A stretch of DNA of 11,102 bases from Frankiales bacterium (GCA_025963265.1 JAOPUY010000248.1:1-11102); one strand, 5' to 3'; numbered from the stretch's first letter, positions 1-7,603 are shown. Numbers and translations: made by a program. The notes: generated by a model from the letters alone, not told the origin.

Positions 1-1548
1 CACATCAATCCGTTGGTGGAGGCGGCGTCCCGGCGCACCATCGTGCCGCACGAGTTCGTCGACATGGCGACGTTCCACGCCACCCGCATCGGGACGATGA
101 GCGTCCAGGTCCGGATCGGCGGCGACCTGGCGTTGCTGCGCGGCGTGGCCAAAGCCGTGCTCGAGGCCGCCGACACGCGCCCCGACGCGCTCGACCGGGA
201 CTTCATCGAGCGCCACACCCGGGGCTTCGACGAGTACGCCGCGCTGCTCGTCGCCACGCCGTGGTCAGAGCTCGTCGCCGGCGCCGGCATCGCCGAGTCC
301 GACATCCGCAAGCTCGCGGATTCTTACCTGTCCTCGGAGCGAGTGATCATCGCCTGGTGCCTGGGAGTCACCCAGCACGAGCACGGCGTGGACACCGTGC
401 GCGAGATCGTGAACCTGCTGCTAATGCGGGGCAACATCGGGCGTGAGGGCGCGGGCCCGTGCCCGGTGCGCGGCCACAGCAACGTGCAGGGCAACCGCAC
501 CTGCGGGATCGACCACCGCCCCAGCGAGGCTTTTCTGCAGCGGCTCAGCGAGGTCTGCGGCTTCCAGGCCCCGCGCGAGCACGGCAAGAGCGTGGTCGCC
601 ACGATCGAGGCGATGCACCGGGGCGAGATGAAGGTTTTCGTCGCGCTCGGTGGCAACTTCGCCTTGGCCAGTCCCGATCTGGCCTACACCTATGACGCGT
701 TGCGCAACTGCGACTTGACCGTGCAGGTGAGCACCAAGCTCAACCGCAGCCACCTGGTGCACGGCCAGCGCGCGCTGATCCTGCCCTGCCTGGGTCGCAC
801 GGAGAAGGACCGTCAGGCCGGCGGCGAACAGGGGGTGACGGTCGAGGACGCGATGTCGATGGTGCACCTGTCCCGGGGCATGAAGGAGCCGGTGTCATCT
901 CAGCTTCGCTCGGAGTGCGCGATTCTCGCCGGGCTGGCCCAGGCGACGCTGCCGGACAGCCGGACGCCGTGGGGGGATTACGTCGAGGACTACGACCGCA
1001 TCCGCGACACGATGGCCCGCGTGCTCGACGGGTTCGAGGACTTCAACGCCCGCGCCCGCCACCCGCACGGGTTCCGGATCGCCCAACCGGCTCGGGAGCG
1101 CATTTTCCAGACTCCGTCCGGACGGGCCGAGTTCTCCTCGGCGCCGCTGCCCGACGACGTCGATCCCGGCGCCGGGCGGCTGCTCTTGACGACGATCCGC
1201 TCGCACGATCAGTTCAACACGACGATCTATTCCAACGACGACCGGTACCGCGGTCTGCGAGGCCTGCGCACCGTCATCTTCATGAATCGCAGCGACATGC
1301 GCGAGCGCGAGCTGGACGAGTTCGACCTCATCGACGTCAGAAGCTTCTCCAGGGACGGCTCAGAACGCGTCGTCTACGGCTACCGGGCGATCGGCTACGA
1401 GCTGCCCCCGGGGTGCGTTGCCGGCTACATGCCCGAGTTGAATGTGCTGTGCGGGATCGCCGACGTCAGCACCCAGAGCGAGCAACCGGTCACGAAGCAT
1501 CTCATTGTCGAGGTGACACCCGCCCGCACGGCGGGAAGTGCGCAGTGA
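1..1548 (+). CDS. YdeP/FdhF-like molybdopterin oxidoreductase, 5'-truncated
   Basis: This is the C-terminal 515 residues of a formate-dehydrogenase-alpha-like molybdopterin oxidoreductase of the YdeP group, normally about 750-770 residues. The reading frame is open from base 1 (His-Ile-Asn-Pro-Leu), so the TTG at 13 is an internal codon and the true start lies upstream. Family hallmarks are the run CLGVTQHEHGVDTVREIVN (residues about 120-138), CPVRGHSNVQGNRT (154-167), GGNFALASPD near 217 and STKLNRSHLVHGQ near 244. The C-terminal molybdopterin-dinucleotide-binding domain (about 390-515) includes RSHDQFNTTIYSNDDRYRG. The N-terminal part that would show an iron-sulfur site is missing. Family members are cytoplasmic; E. 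coli YdeP has been linked to acid resistance, and the true substrate is not established. The stop overlaps the next gene by 4 bases (GTGA), so the two are translationally coupled. Family call is firm; formate as substrate is inference. Confidence 0.93.
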   Translation, partial: HINPLVEAASRRTIVPHEFVDMATFHATRIGTMSVQVRIGGDLALLRGVAKAVLEAADTRPDALDRDFIERHTRGFDEYAALLVATPWSELVAGAGIAESDIRKLADSYLSSERVIIAWCLGVTQHEHGVDTVREIVNLLLMRGNIGREGAGPCPVRGHSNVQGNRTCGIDHRPSEAFLQRLSEVCGFQAPREHGKSVVATIEAMHRGEMKVFVALGGNFALASPDLAYTYDALRNCDLTVQVSTKLNRSHLVHGQRALILPCLGRTEKDRQAGGEQGVTVEDAMSMVHLSRGMKEPVSSQLRSECAILAGLAQATLPDSRTPWGDYVEDYDRIRDTMARVLDGFEDFNARARHPHGFRIAQPARERIFQTPSGRAEFSSAPLPDDVDPGAGRLLLTTIRSHDQFNTTIYSNDDRYRGLRGLRTVIFMNRSDMRERELDEFDLIDVRSFSRDGSERVVYGYRAIGYELPPGCVAGYMPELNVLCGIADVSTQSEQPVTKHLIVEVTPARTAGSAQ

Positions 1549-1991
1549 CGAGCTCGGTCCAGACCACGTCGGCCGGCCCGGTGGCAGATCGAGTCGCCGA
1601 CGCGATGGTCCGGCGCCCGAAGACGCACCGGCCCGACTCGACGCTGGCCGAGCTCAGGGCGCTGTTCGACGACGATCACGTGCACCTGGCGCTGGTCGTC
1701 GCCGCCGACGGACGGCTCATCACCACCATCGAACGGGCGGACTTGGGCGATGCTCGATCGCTCGCGACGACCGTGTCGGAGCTGGGCACGCTCGCCGGTC
1801 GAACGGTGGGGCCGACGGAGCCGCTAGCGGTCACCACCTCTGGCCTGTTGCGCGTCGGGCGACGGCGGCTGGCGGTCGTCGGCGAGTCCGGCCGCCTGCT
1901 CGGCTTGCTGTGCCTCAAGCGCGACGGCACCGGATATTGCACGGACGAAGGGATCCGGGCCCGCGCCAGCGGTGCTCGGAAAATTCGATGA
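1545..1991 (+). CDS. Small CBS-domain protein coupled to the oxidoreductase
   Basis: A 148-residue soluble protein starting at GTG 1545, whose first bases overlap the preceding stop codon. A GGGAAG ribosome-binding site at 1533-1538 lies 6 bases upstream. Residues about 17-66 form a recognisable CBS motif (VADAMVRRPKTHRPDSTLAE, then ALVVAADGRLITTIERADL). Residues about 83-136 form a second, degenerate copy (AGRTVGPTEPLAV, then LAVVGESGRLLGLLCLKR). A CBS pair commonly binds adenine nucleotides or S-adenosylmethionine and acts as a regulatory module. No catalytic domain is attached, so this protein probably acts in trans, most simply on the oxidoreductase it is coupled to; that link is inferred from the overlap. 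The tail has two cysteines (in LLCLKRDGTGYCTDEG, about 10 residues apart) that might be redox active or bind metal, which is speculation. Confidence 0.85.
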   Translation: MTSSVQTTSAGPVADRVADAMVRRPKTHRPDSTLAELRALFDDDHVHLALVVAADGRLITTIERADLGDARSLATTVSELGTLAGRTVGPTEPLAVTTSGLLRVGRRRLAVVGESGRLLGLLCLKRDGTGYCTDEGIRARASGARKIR

Positions 1992-1995
1992 CGGC

Positions 1996-2003
1996 AGAAG
2001 GAG
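1996..2003 (+). promoter_or_regulatory. Ribosome-binding site of the membrane protein gene
   Basis: AGAAGGAG lies 9 bases before ATG 2013 and fixes that start. It also rules out ATG 1988, which overlaps the CBS stop but is in a different frame. Confidence 0.8.
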
Positions 2004-2012
2004 TACGGCGAG

Positions 2013-2600
2013 ATGGACGTCACCTTGACCAGTTCGCTCTATCCCCCGCTCGCCCTTGGCTTCTTCGGCCTGGGCACCGGCTATCTGATCTGGGGCCCGC
2101 AGGAGTTACTGGGCTGGCCCAAGCGCGACGAACGGGTGGACCGCTCGCTCGGCGTGTGGGGCATCTGGATGCCTGGCTTCTGCCAGTTCGTCGCCGGCCT
2201 CATCCTGTTCATCGGTCTGAGCTGGCTCCAGGTGTTCACCGATCAGCCACCGCTCTACATGGCCGCGCTGGCGTTCACCGCCTACGGGATCCACTGGTTC
2301 GCGATCGGCTGGAACCGTTATCGGGGCAACGACCCGCGCCCGAACGCGGGGATGACAGTGGCGTACATGGTGATCTCGGCGATGGGGGCCACCGTCTTCT
2401 TCAAGGTGAAGGACTGGCCGGTCGGCCTGGTGTTCATCGGACTCTTCGCCGTCTACCTCAGTGAATTCATCGCCACCGTCGGCCTGCGGGTAGCCGAGCG
2501 GGCGCTGGGCCTGTTCCGCATCGCCACCGGCGCCTGGTTGATGTACCTGTCCTACGCGGTGGCGGTCGATTTCGCCCTCGGCTACCACTGGCGCACCTGA
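2013..2600 (+). CDS. Six-helix membrane protein, probable AceTr (SatP/YaaH)-like transporter
   Basis: A 195-residue protein with about six hydrophobic helices (near residues 10-28, 46-68, 79-100, 113-131, 135-156 and 163-185) and short loops. Length and helix number match the GPR1/FUN34/YaaH acetate/succinate transporter family. The segment GIWMPGFCQFVAGLILFIG followed by AALAFTAYGIHWFAIG parallels the SatP stretch in which a glycine-rich helix with Q and AGL is followed by F-x-x-YG-x-x-W. The N-terminal YPPLALGFFGLG resembles the family NPAPLGL signature but lacks the Asn and has substitutions, so this is at best a divergent member. It follows the CBS gene after 21 bases and is probably co-transcribed with it, which suggests it moves a small carboxylate or serves the oxidoreductase at the membrane. 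It ends 18 bases from the end of convergent cydB. An unrelated six-helix protein is the main alternative. Confidence 0.7.
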   Translation: MDVTLTSSLYPPLALGFFGLGTGYLIWGPQELLGWPKRDERVDRSLGVWGIWMPGFCQFVAGLILFIGLSWLQVFTDQPPLYMAALAFTAYGIHWFAIGWNRYRGNDPRPNAGMTVAYMVISAMGATVFFKVKDWPVGLVFIGLFAVYLSEFIATVGLRVAERALGLFRIATGAWLMYLSYAVAVDFALGYHWRT

Positions 2601-2618
2601 GGGTCTGGTTCGCGGGGG

Positions 2619-3656
2619 TCAGCCGCCGGGCTCGCCGGGCGGGGTGCTGAATTCGCTGGGCTGCACCAGGACGCGGTGGCTTTGCAGCGTGAACAGCAAG
2701 ATGAACGCCGGCCCGACGAGGCCCACGACCACCGCGAACAGGACGATCAGCGCGACCAGGGTGGCGTGCGGCGCGCCGGCGTCGGACACGGTCACGGTGG
2801 TGCCGGGCAGCAGGGTGGGGTATTGGGCGACGCCCCAGCCCCAGATGACCGCGGCGACGCCGAGTGCGGCGATGAGCCGCACGCCGTTGCGGCGGCCGGT
2901 GCTCAGCAGCGCCAGCACCGCCAGCCCGCACACCGCGGCCAGGACGACGAGCGGAACGGCCCGCCCGACCAGTCGGTCCTCCAGCACGCGGTTCGAGCTG
3001 TGCAACTCGACGAGCGTCGCGATCGACAGCGCCCCGGCCACGACGGCCGAGACCTGGGCGCGGCGGGTGAAGTAATCGCGCAGCTGAGGCTCGCCGCGGC
3101 GGTCGGCTTCCCCGACGAGGTAGACCGCGGCGAGGTAGCCGCAGGCGGCGACGAACAGGAACCCGAGCAGCAGCGAGGTGGCGCTGGTCCACGCCGACAG
3201 GCTGGCCCGCGTGCCGTCGGCCGGCACGTGACCGGTCGCGATGGCGCCGATGACGGTGCCCAGGAAGAACGGGGTCAGCAGCGAGGAGAACGCGAACGTC
3301 GCGCCGGCCAGCCGCTGCTGGCTGAGCCGGGTCACCTCCTTGCGGAAGGCGAAGCCGGCGCCGCGCAGCACGATTCCGCCCACGGCCAGCCACAGCGGAA
3401 CGGCCGCCACGCTCCTGACCGGGGCGAAGGCGTCCGGGAACGCCGTCCAGAAGATCACCAGGACGAGGACCAGCCAGACGTGATTGGCCTCCCACACCGG
3501 GGTGATCGACTCGTCGATCAACGAACGGGCGGCTCGTCCCCGCCGAGTGGTGCCGGCCAGCAGATCCCACAGCCCGCCGCCGAAATCGGCGCCGGCGAGG
3601 ATTGCGTACAAGCTCACCCCGGCGAGCAGGATGGCCGCGACCGCGTCGGCGGCCAT
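2619..3656 (-). CDS. cydB: Cytochrome bd quinol oxidase subunit II
   Basis: Subunit II of the bd-type terminal oxidase, 345 residues, close to the family norm for actinobacteria. It is an integral membrane protein with about eight to nine helices that partners CydA in quinol oxidation and oxygen reduction. Diagnostic motifs are GADFGGGLWDLLA (residues 22-34), ITPVWEANHVWLVLVLVI (51-68), FPDAF (73-77) and the later RGAGFAFRKE. The ATG at 3656 shares one base with the cydA stop (TGATG), which implies coupled translation. A longer frame is open upstream into cydA, but there it is only a shadow of cydA. The tail SEFSTPPGEPGG is short and hydrophilic. No cydDC-type ABC transporter genes follow, because a convergent gene occupies the adjacent DNA, and no cydX-like mini-gene was noticed. 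Confidence 0.96.
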   Translation of the reverse strand: MAADAVAAILLAGVSLYAILAGADFGGGLWDLLAGTTRRGRAARSLIDESITPVWEANHVWLVLVLVIFWTAFPDAFAPVRSVAAVPLWLAVGGIVLRGAGFAFRKEVTRLSQQRLAGATFAFSSLLTPFFLGTVIGAIATGHVPADGTRASLSAWTSATSLLLGFLFVAACGYLAAVYLVGEADRRGEPQLRDYFTRRAQVSAVVAGALSIATLVELHSSNRVLEDRLVGRAVPLVVLAAVCGLAVLALLSTGRRNGVRLIAALGVAAVIWGWGVAQYPTLLPGTTVTVSDAGAPHATLVALIVLFAVVVGLVGPAFILLFTLQSHRVLVQPSEFSTPPGEPGG

Positions 3657-5071
3657 CAGACGCCGACCCGGGTCTCGCCGGAGGCGGGCGCCTCCGGCGT
3701 CGGTCCGTACGGGACGTCGGCCTGATCGGCGTCGCCGCGCCGCCAACGGGCGCTCAACATCCGAAGGACGGCGATCGTCGCGACGCCCAGGACGGCGTAC
3801 CCGATGATGATCAGGGTCAGCGTGGTGAGGACCCCGCCGTTCTTGGTGGCCGCGTCCGCCGTGGTCTGCAACTGGTACACGACCCAGGGCTGGCGGCCGA
3901 GTTCGGTGACGACCCAGCCGGCCTCCATCGCCACGATCGCGGCCAGCCCGCTGACCGCGCCGAGCAGCCAGAACAGCCGTTGCGGCGGGAGTTTGCGCTT
4001 GCGCCACCAGGTGTAGACGGCCCAGAGCCCGACGAGCAGCAGCAGGGAACCGAGGCCGACCATGACGTCGAAGCACAGATGGATGAGCCATGCCGCCGGC
4101 GGCCGCTGGGCCGCCGGCACGCTGTCCCACCCGATCACTTTGGTGTTGGGGCTGAAGCCGACCAACAGCGAGTCCAGGTCGGGGATCTTGATGCCGCCGT
4201 AGACGTGGCCGTTGACGTACACCCCGGCCAGCCACTCGGGGACGTGCGTCGAGGTCTGCGGCACGTACTCCATCGTCGCGAACTTGACCGGCTGGTCCTG
4301 GGCGATCGCGCGGGCCGCGGTGTCGCCGACGAAGATCTGAAACGGGGTCAGAATCGCCGCCGGGACGAAGCCGAGGGCGAAGCCGGCGTAGTGGTAGCGG
4401 TTGCGACGGCCGCGCAGGATCCCGGTCGCGTACACCCCGGCGACCAGGAATCCGCTCACCATGTAGGCGGCCAAGATCATATGCGGCATCTCATAGAACG
4501 CCGCGTGGTTGAAGTACACCTGCCACGGATTGACCGAGGTGATTCGGCCGTCCACCTCGGTGAAGCCGCCGGGCTGGTTCATCCAGGAATTCACGGCAAT
4601 GACCGACATCGCGCCGAACACGCCGCTGATCGCGATCGGCACGCCGGACCAGAAATGGGCCCAGCTGCGCAACCGCCCCCAGCCGTACAGATAGATGGCC
4701 GTGAAGACCGCCTCAAGAAAGAAAAACAGCCCCTCGACTCCGAACGGCAATCCCAACACCGCGCCGTACCGGTGCATCAGCCCCGGCCACAGCAGGCCCA
4801 GCTCGAACGACAGCACCGTCCCTGTCACCGCTCCGACGGCCACCAAGACACCCAGCGCCTGCGACCACCGCCGGGCCAGGGTCATCGCGACCTCGTTGCC
4901 GCGGCGCAGGCCGATGTACTCCGCCAGCAGCACGAACGTCGGAAACGCGATCCCCAGGCAGGCCAGGATGATGTGAAAGCCCAGAGTGGTGGCCATCTGA
5001 GCCCGAGCCGGAACGACATCGCCGCCCGTGGCCGGCGCGGCCCACAAGCTGACGGTCTGAAAAGCCGTCAT
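3656..5071 (-). CDS. cydA: Cytochrome bd quinol oxidase subunit I (short Q-loop type)
   Basis: The catalytic haem subunit of cytochrome bd, 471 residues. It oxidises quinol and reduces oxygen at high affinity in the cytoplasmic membrane. By family comparison the expected haem ligands are present: His33 in RAQMATTLGFH (haem d), His197 in YEMPHMILAAYMVSGF and Met337 in FDVMVGLG (haem b558), and Glu390 in TELGRQPW (haem b595). Glu113 and Glu120 (GVEGLFFFLEA) match the conserved proton-path acids. The Q-loop begins at FVGDTAARAIAQDQPVKFA (about 248-265) and lacks the long insertion of the E. coli enzyme, so this is the short Q-loop class. Start ATG 5071 has an excellent ribosome-binding site. The gene lies 74 bases downstream of a same-strand histidine kinase gene and could be read through from it or have its own promoter in that gap. 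Confidence 0.97.
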   Translation of the reverse strand: MTAFQTVSLWAAPATGGDVVPARAQMATTLGFHIILACLGIAFPTFVLLAEYIGLRRGNEVAMTLARRWSQALGVLVAVGAVTGTVLSFELGLLWPGLMHRYGAVLGLPFGVEGLFFFLEAVFTAIYLYGWGRLRSWAHFWSGVPIAISGVFGAMSVIAVNSWMNQPGGFTEVDGRITSVNPWQVYFNHAAFYEMPHMILAAYMVSGFLVAGVYATGILRGRRNRYHYAGFALGFVPAAILTPFQIFVGDTAARAIAQDQPVKFATMEYVPQTSTHVPEWLAGVYVNGHVYGGIKIPDLDSLLVGFSPNTKVIGWDSVPAAQRPPAAWLIHLCFDVMVGLGSLLLLVGLWAVYTWWRKRKLPPQRLFWLLGAVSGLAAIVAMEAGWVVTELGRQPWVVYQLQTTADAATKNGGVLTTLTLIIIGYAVLGVATIAVLRMLSARWRRGDADQADVPYGPTPEAPASGETRVGV

Positions 5072-5080
5072 ATGGCAGCG

Positions 5081-5088
5081 CCTCCTCT
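5081..5088 (-). promoter_or_regulatory. Ribosome-binding site of cydA
   Basis: On the minus strand AGAGGAGG lies 9 bases before the ATG at 5071. This is the strongest Shine-Dalgarno sequence in the window and fixes the start. No convincing promoter or Rex-type operator was found in the rest of the 74-base gap (5072-5145). Confidence 0.85.
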
Positions 5089-5145
5089 GCTGAGCGCGCG
5101 ACCGCCAATAGCGGAAGCCTATAAGCCGGTGGGCATTCTGACTAG

Positions 5146-6318
5146 CTAGGCCGAGGTTAAGTCTGCGGGCAACGGAACCTCGACCACCAACCTCGTCCCG
5201 CCCCCCACCGGACTGCTCACCGTCAACCCACCACCCAACGCCGCCACCCGATCACCCAACCCCACCAACCCACCGCCAGCACTCAACACCGCACCCCCGA
5301 CCCCGTCATCAACGACCACCAACCGCAAACCCCCCGGACCCACCGCCAACTCCACCCGCACCAACGACGCCCGCGCATGCTTAGCCGCATTCGCCAACGC
5401 CTCCGACACCACGAAATACGCCGCCACCTCCACCGCCGCCGGCAAACCCCGACCCACCCCCACAACCAACTCCACCGCCACCGCCGACCGCCGCCCCAAC
5501 GCCCGCAACGCCGGCTCCAAACCCCCCTCCGACAAAATCGCCGGATGAATCCCATGCGCGATCTCCCGCAACTCCTCAAACACCCCAGCCACACCCCGCC
5601 CCACCGCCGACAACGCCTCCGCCAACTCCCCCGACCCCGCCGGCACCAACCCCTGCGCCATCCGCAACTCCAACCCCAACCCCACCAACCGCTGCTGAAT
5701 CCCATCATGCAGATCCCGCTCAATCCGCCGCCGCGCCTCATCACCGGCCGCCACAATCCGCGCCCGCGACGCCACCAACTCCGCCCGACTATCCGCATTC
5801 GCAATCGCCACCGCCACCAACTCCGTAAACGAGGCCAACCGCGCCTCGACGTCCGGTGGTAGCGGCCGGCCGAAACGCGAGTAGGTCGCCATCACCCCCC
5901 AGAGGTGGTCCTCGACGATGACGGGCGCCGCGACGCCGGAGCCCACTCCGGCCTCGTGGGCGAGCTCAGTGAGCTGCCCCGAGGTGTCGGTGTATCGGTC
6001 GATCCGCGCGGCCCGGCCGGTCTCGAAGACGAGCGTCGCGAGGTCCCGCCCGCCGAGGCTCCATTGGCGGCCCACCGGAATATGCTGGCCCGTCCGGCCC
6101 CAGGCGGCGACGATGGTGATCTCGCCCGCGGGGGCGTAGCGGCCCAGGCCCGCGAACTCCACCGACAACAACCGCCCGGCCTCCTCGATGACCGCGGCGA
6201 AGACCTCCTCTGGCGGCACGCCGCGCGCGACCAGCGTCGCCACTCGCCGCAACGCCGCCTGCTCGTCGGCCAACGCACGCAATCCCGCCCCGCCCGCTGG
6301 CGTTCGCCATCTCCTCAT
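5146..6318 (-). CDS. GAF-domain sensor histidine kinase, NarL/DevS type
   Basis: A 390-residue cytosolic kinase with no membrane helix. A GAF domain fills residues about 20-175. It is followed by the HisKA_3 dimerisation helix EARRRIERDLHDGIQQRLVG with phospho-acceptor His204, and by a HATPase domain with N-box SEALANAAKHA (305-315), DDGVGG (337-342) and GGGLVGLGDRV (348-358). This is the family that pairs with NarL/FixJ response regulators; none is adjacent, so it is an orphan here. The start is uncertain: ATG 6318 is chosen, TTG 6378 would add 20 residues, and neither has a strong ribosome-binding site. Base composition changes sharply near 5840: bases 5221-5280 have 36 C and 6 G on the plus strand, against 24 C and 23 G at 6001-6060. 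The switch falls close to the GAF/kinase boundary. Its position just upstream of cydAB suggests respiratory sensing, but this is inference. Confidence 0.9.
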   Translation of the reverse strand: MRRWRTPAGGAGLRALADEQAALRRVATLVARGVPPEEVFAAVIEEAGRLLSVEFAGLGRYAPAGEITIVAAWGRTGQHIPVGRQWSLGGRDLATLVFETGRAARIDRYTDTSGQLTELAHEAGVGSGVAAPVIVEDHLWGVMATYSRFGRPLPPDVEARLASFTELVAVAIANADSRAELVASRARIVAAGDEARRRIERDLHDGIQQRLVGLGLELRMAQGLVPAGSGELAEALSAVGRGVAGVFEELREIAHGIHPAILSEGGLEPALRALGRRSAVAVELVVGVGRGLPAAVEVAAYFVVSEALANAAKHARASLVRVELAVGPGGLRLVVVDDGVGGAVLSAGGGLVGLGDRVAALGGGLTVSSPVGGGTRLVVEVPLPADLTSA

Positions 6319-6526
6319 GGTTGCGGGCCACCTCGGGCTCTCTCTGCGACGGCACTGAGACCGTGTGTCCGTACGCAAGCTGCTGCCGGCTCTCGTGCTC
6401 GCGGTTATCGGACAGCACGCTCAAGGATCAGCTCATCATGCTACGTGAGCAGCCCGGGCGACCGCCGAATTCGCTGTGGTCACGCCGACCTGCGCTGGCG
6501 CCTCAGTACCGTCGCGAGCGCGCGGG
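6319..6526. other. Non-coding gap upstream of the kinase gene
   Basis: These 208 bases between the DUF2889 stop and the chosen kinase start hold no convincing gene. The kinase promoter probably lies here. The best -10-like element on the minus strand is TAGCAT (plus-strand 6438-6443), without a clear -35 partner, so it is only weak support. No factor-independent terminator with a T run was seen. Confidence 0.4.
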
Positions 6527-7603
6527 TCAGGCCCGCAACTGGCCGACCAGCGTGGGGATGTCGGCCAGGCAGCGCATCGCGTCGTTGAGGTGCGTGCAGG
6601 ACACGGCCCCAGCGCTGAGCACGCGCACGGCCTCGCGCAGCCCAGCCGCGGGCTGCCCGAGGATCAGTTGCACGCTGTCGGCCGCGAAGGGGCAGTCGGT
6701 CGGAAAGGGCAGCGCCCGGGGTTCGGCCTCGATAGCGAGAATGCGCTGGCTGTCGGCGTCCAAGGTGGCGGTCAGGGCGTACTCGTGCACGACCCGGGCC
6801 GTCTCGTTCGGGTCACAGGTGCTGTCGCGGAACATCGCGTCCACCAATAAGTGATCGCCCTCGAACCAGACGTCGAGCCGACGGATCCGCCGGCTTTGAC
6901 CGGCGTGCAGGGTGGGCATCGCGTGCCAGCCGAACGGGTCCTCGCTCGACAGCTCGGGCGCGATCGGCGGCTCGGCCTCAAACGGCAGCGGCTCGCCCGC
7001 CGAGGCGAGGCCGAATGCGAGCCCCGAGGTGCGCCAGCCCGAGCACACGTCGGCCCGCGGACCTGAGCTGCGCCCTGGGGGCGGCGGCAGCGGGGGCAGC
7101 CCGAGCACGATCCGGTCGCGGATGGCGCCGTAGCCGGACGGCGACGGCGCCCCGGAAAGGTCGTCGACGAGCAGGCCGAGCAGGCTCCCCGACAACGATC
7201 CGAGCAGCTCCTTCGCGCCCGACCGAAAGCCGAAGCCGACCCGCTGGCCGATCAGGGACTGGCACGACAGGTTGGCCGGCTCGTGCTCGACCACGTCGAT
7301 GAGTCCGCGCTCGTCGACCCCGACGTGCAGCGCAGCCGTCCCCGTCACGGCCGCTTCCGGCCCAGCCGCTTCCGGCCCACCCGCGGCCGGCCCACCCGCG
7401 GACTCGGCGCTGCCGGTCACGACATCTCGGGCCGCACCGGCGATTCGCATCACCCCGGGGAATCCCGGCTGCTGTGAGCGGGTGGCGTCGAGATGGCTGG
7501 TGCGCCGGACCGATCCCGGGCGCCGGACCGGAGCCGGCTCCATCACCGGTCCGGGCATCGCGCGGTCGTAGCTCGGGGTCGTCACGGGGTCGAAGGCCAC
7601 CAC
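6527..7603 (-). CDS. DUF2889 family protein
   Basis: A 358-residue protein of unknown function with the DUF2889 pattern. An N-terminal RRPGSVRRTSHLDATR lies at about 28-42, an acidic Asp-Val-Cys at 185-187 with SGW following, and a C-terminal block has CPFA (304-307) and SCTHLNDAMRCLADIPTL (335-352), where the family usually has GCTHL. There is no signal peptide or membrane helix. The conserved Cys and His residues could bind metal, which is inference. Residues about 67-86 are an Ala/Gly/Pro/Glu low-complexity stretch encoded by a 15-base tandem repeat. The start is uncertain: GTG 7603 is taken, and GTG 7600 or ATG 7558 are alternatives that keep the conserved N-terminal block. It follows the YciI-like gene after 32 bases on the same strand, so it may be the last gene of the ArsR unit. 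Confidence 0.8.
   Translation of the reverse strand: MVAFDPVTTPSYDRAMPGPVMEPAPVRRPGSVRRTSHLDATRSQQPGFPGVMRIAGAARDVVTGSAESAGGPAAGGPEAAGPEAAVTGTAALHVGVDERGLIDVVEHEPANLSCQSLIGQRVGFGFRSGAKELLGSLSGSLLGLLVDDLSGAPSPSGYGAIRDRIVLGLPPLPPPPGRSSGPRADVCSGWRTSGLAFGLASAGEPLPFEAEPPIAPELSSEDPFGWHAMPTLHAGQSRRIRRLDVWFEGDHLLVDAMFRDSTCDPNETARVVHEYALTATLDADSQRILAIEAEPRALPFPTDCPFAADSVQLILGQPAAGLREAVRVLSAGAVSCTHLNDAMRCLADIPTLVGQLRA
7351..7402. repeat. 15-bp in-frame tandem repeat, about 3.5 copies
   Basis: Units CCGCTTCCGGCCCAG (7351-7365), CCGCTTCCGGCCCAC (7366-7380), CCGCGGCCGGCCCAC (7381-7395) and a partial CCGCGGA. Read on the minus strand inside the DUF2889 gene they give five-residue Gly/Pro/Glu/Ala units. 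Because the unit is a multiple of three, copy-number change would keep the frame. Confidence 0.85.

Noticed and set aside
2601..2640. Bidirectional terminator between the membrane protein gene and cydB
   Set aside because: The 18-base gap has no strong stem. The nearby CCGCCGGG/CCGGGCGG pairing is imperfect and lies inside the cydB coding end.
2619..4235. A 538-codon reading of cydB with a long N-terminal extension
   Set aside because: The extra residues are an out-of-frame read of cydA. Homology begins at the ATG at 3656, giving a normal-length CydB.
5089..5145. Search for a Rex- or FNR-like operator and promoter before cydA
   Set aside because: Only a weak TATAGG-like element with a poor -35 partner and a short ATAG/CTAT symmetry are present; not enough to call.
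3602..5149. A 515-codon plus-strand open frame across cydA and into the kinase gap
   Set aside because: Its composition is Arg/Gln/His/Asp-rich with no domain, and it lies opposite the clear cydA reading frame. It is an antisense shadow of high-GC DNA.
5966..6424. A TTG-started minus-strand frame with N-terminus LSDNREHESRQQLAYG, considered as a frameshifted kinase N-terminus
   Set aside because: The GAF domain is complete from the chosen start in the kinase frame, and the alternative frame turns into Arg/Gly-rich shadow sequence. No homology supports joining them.
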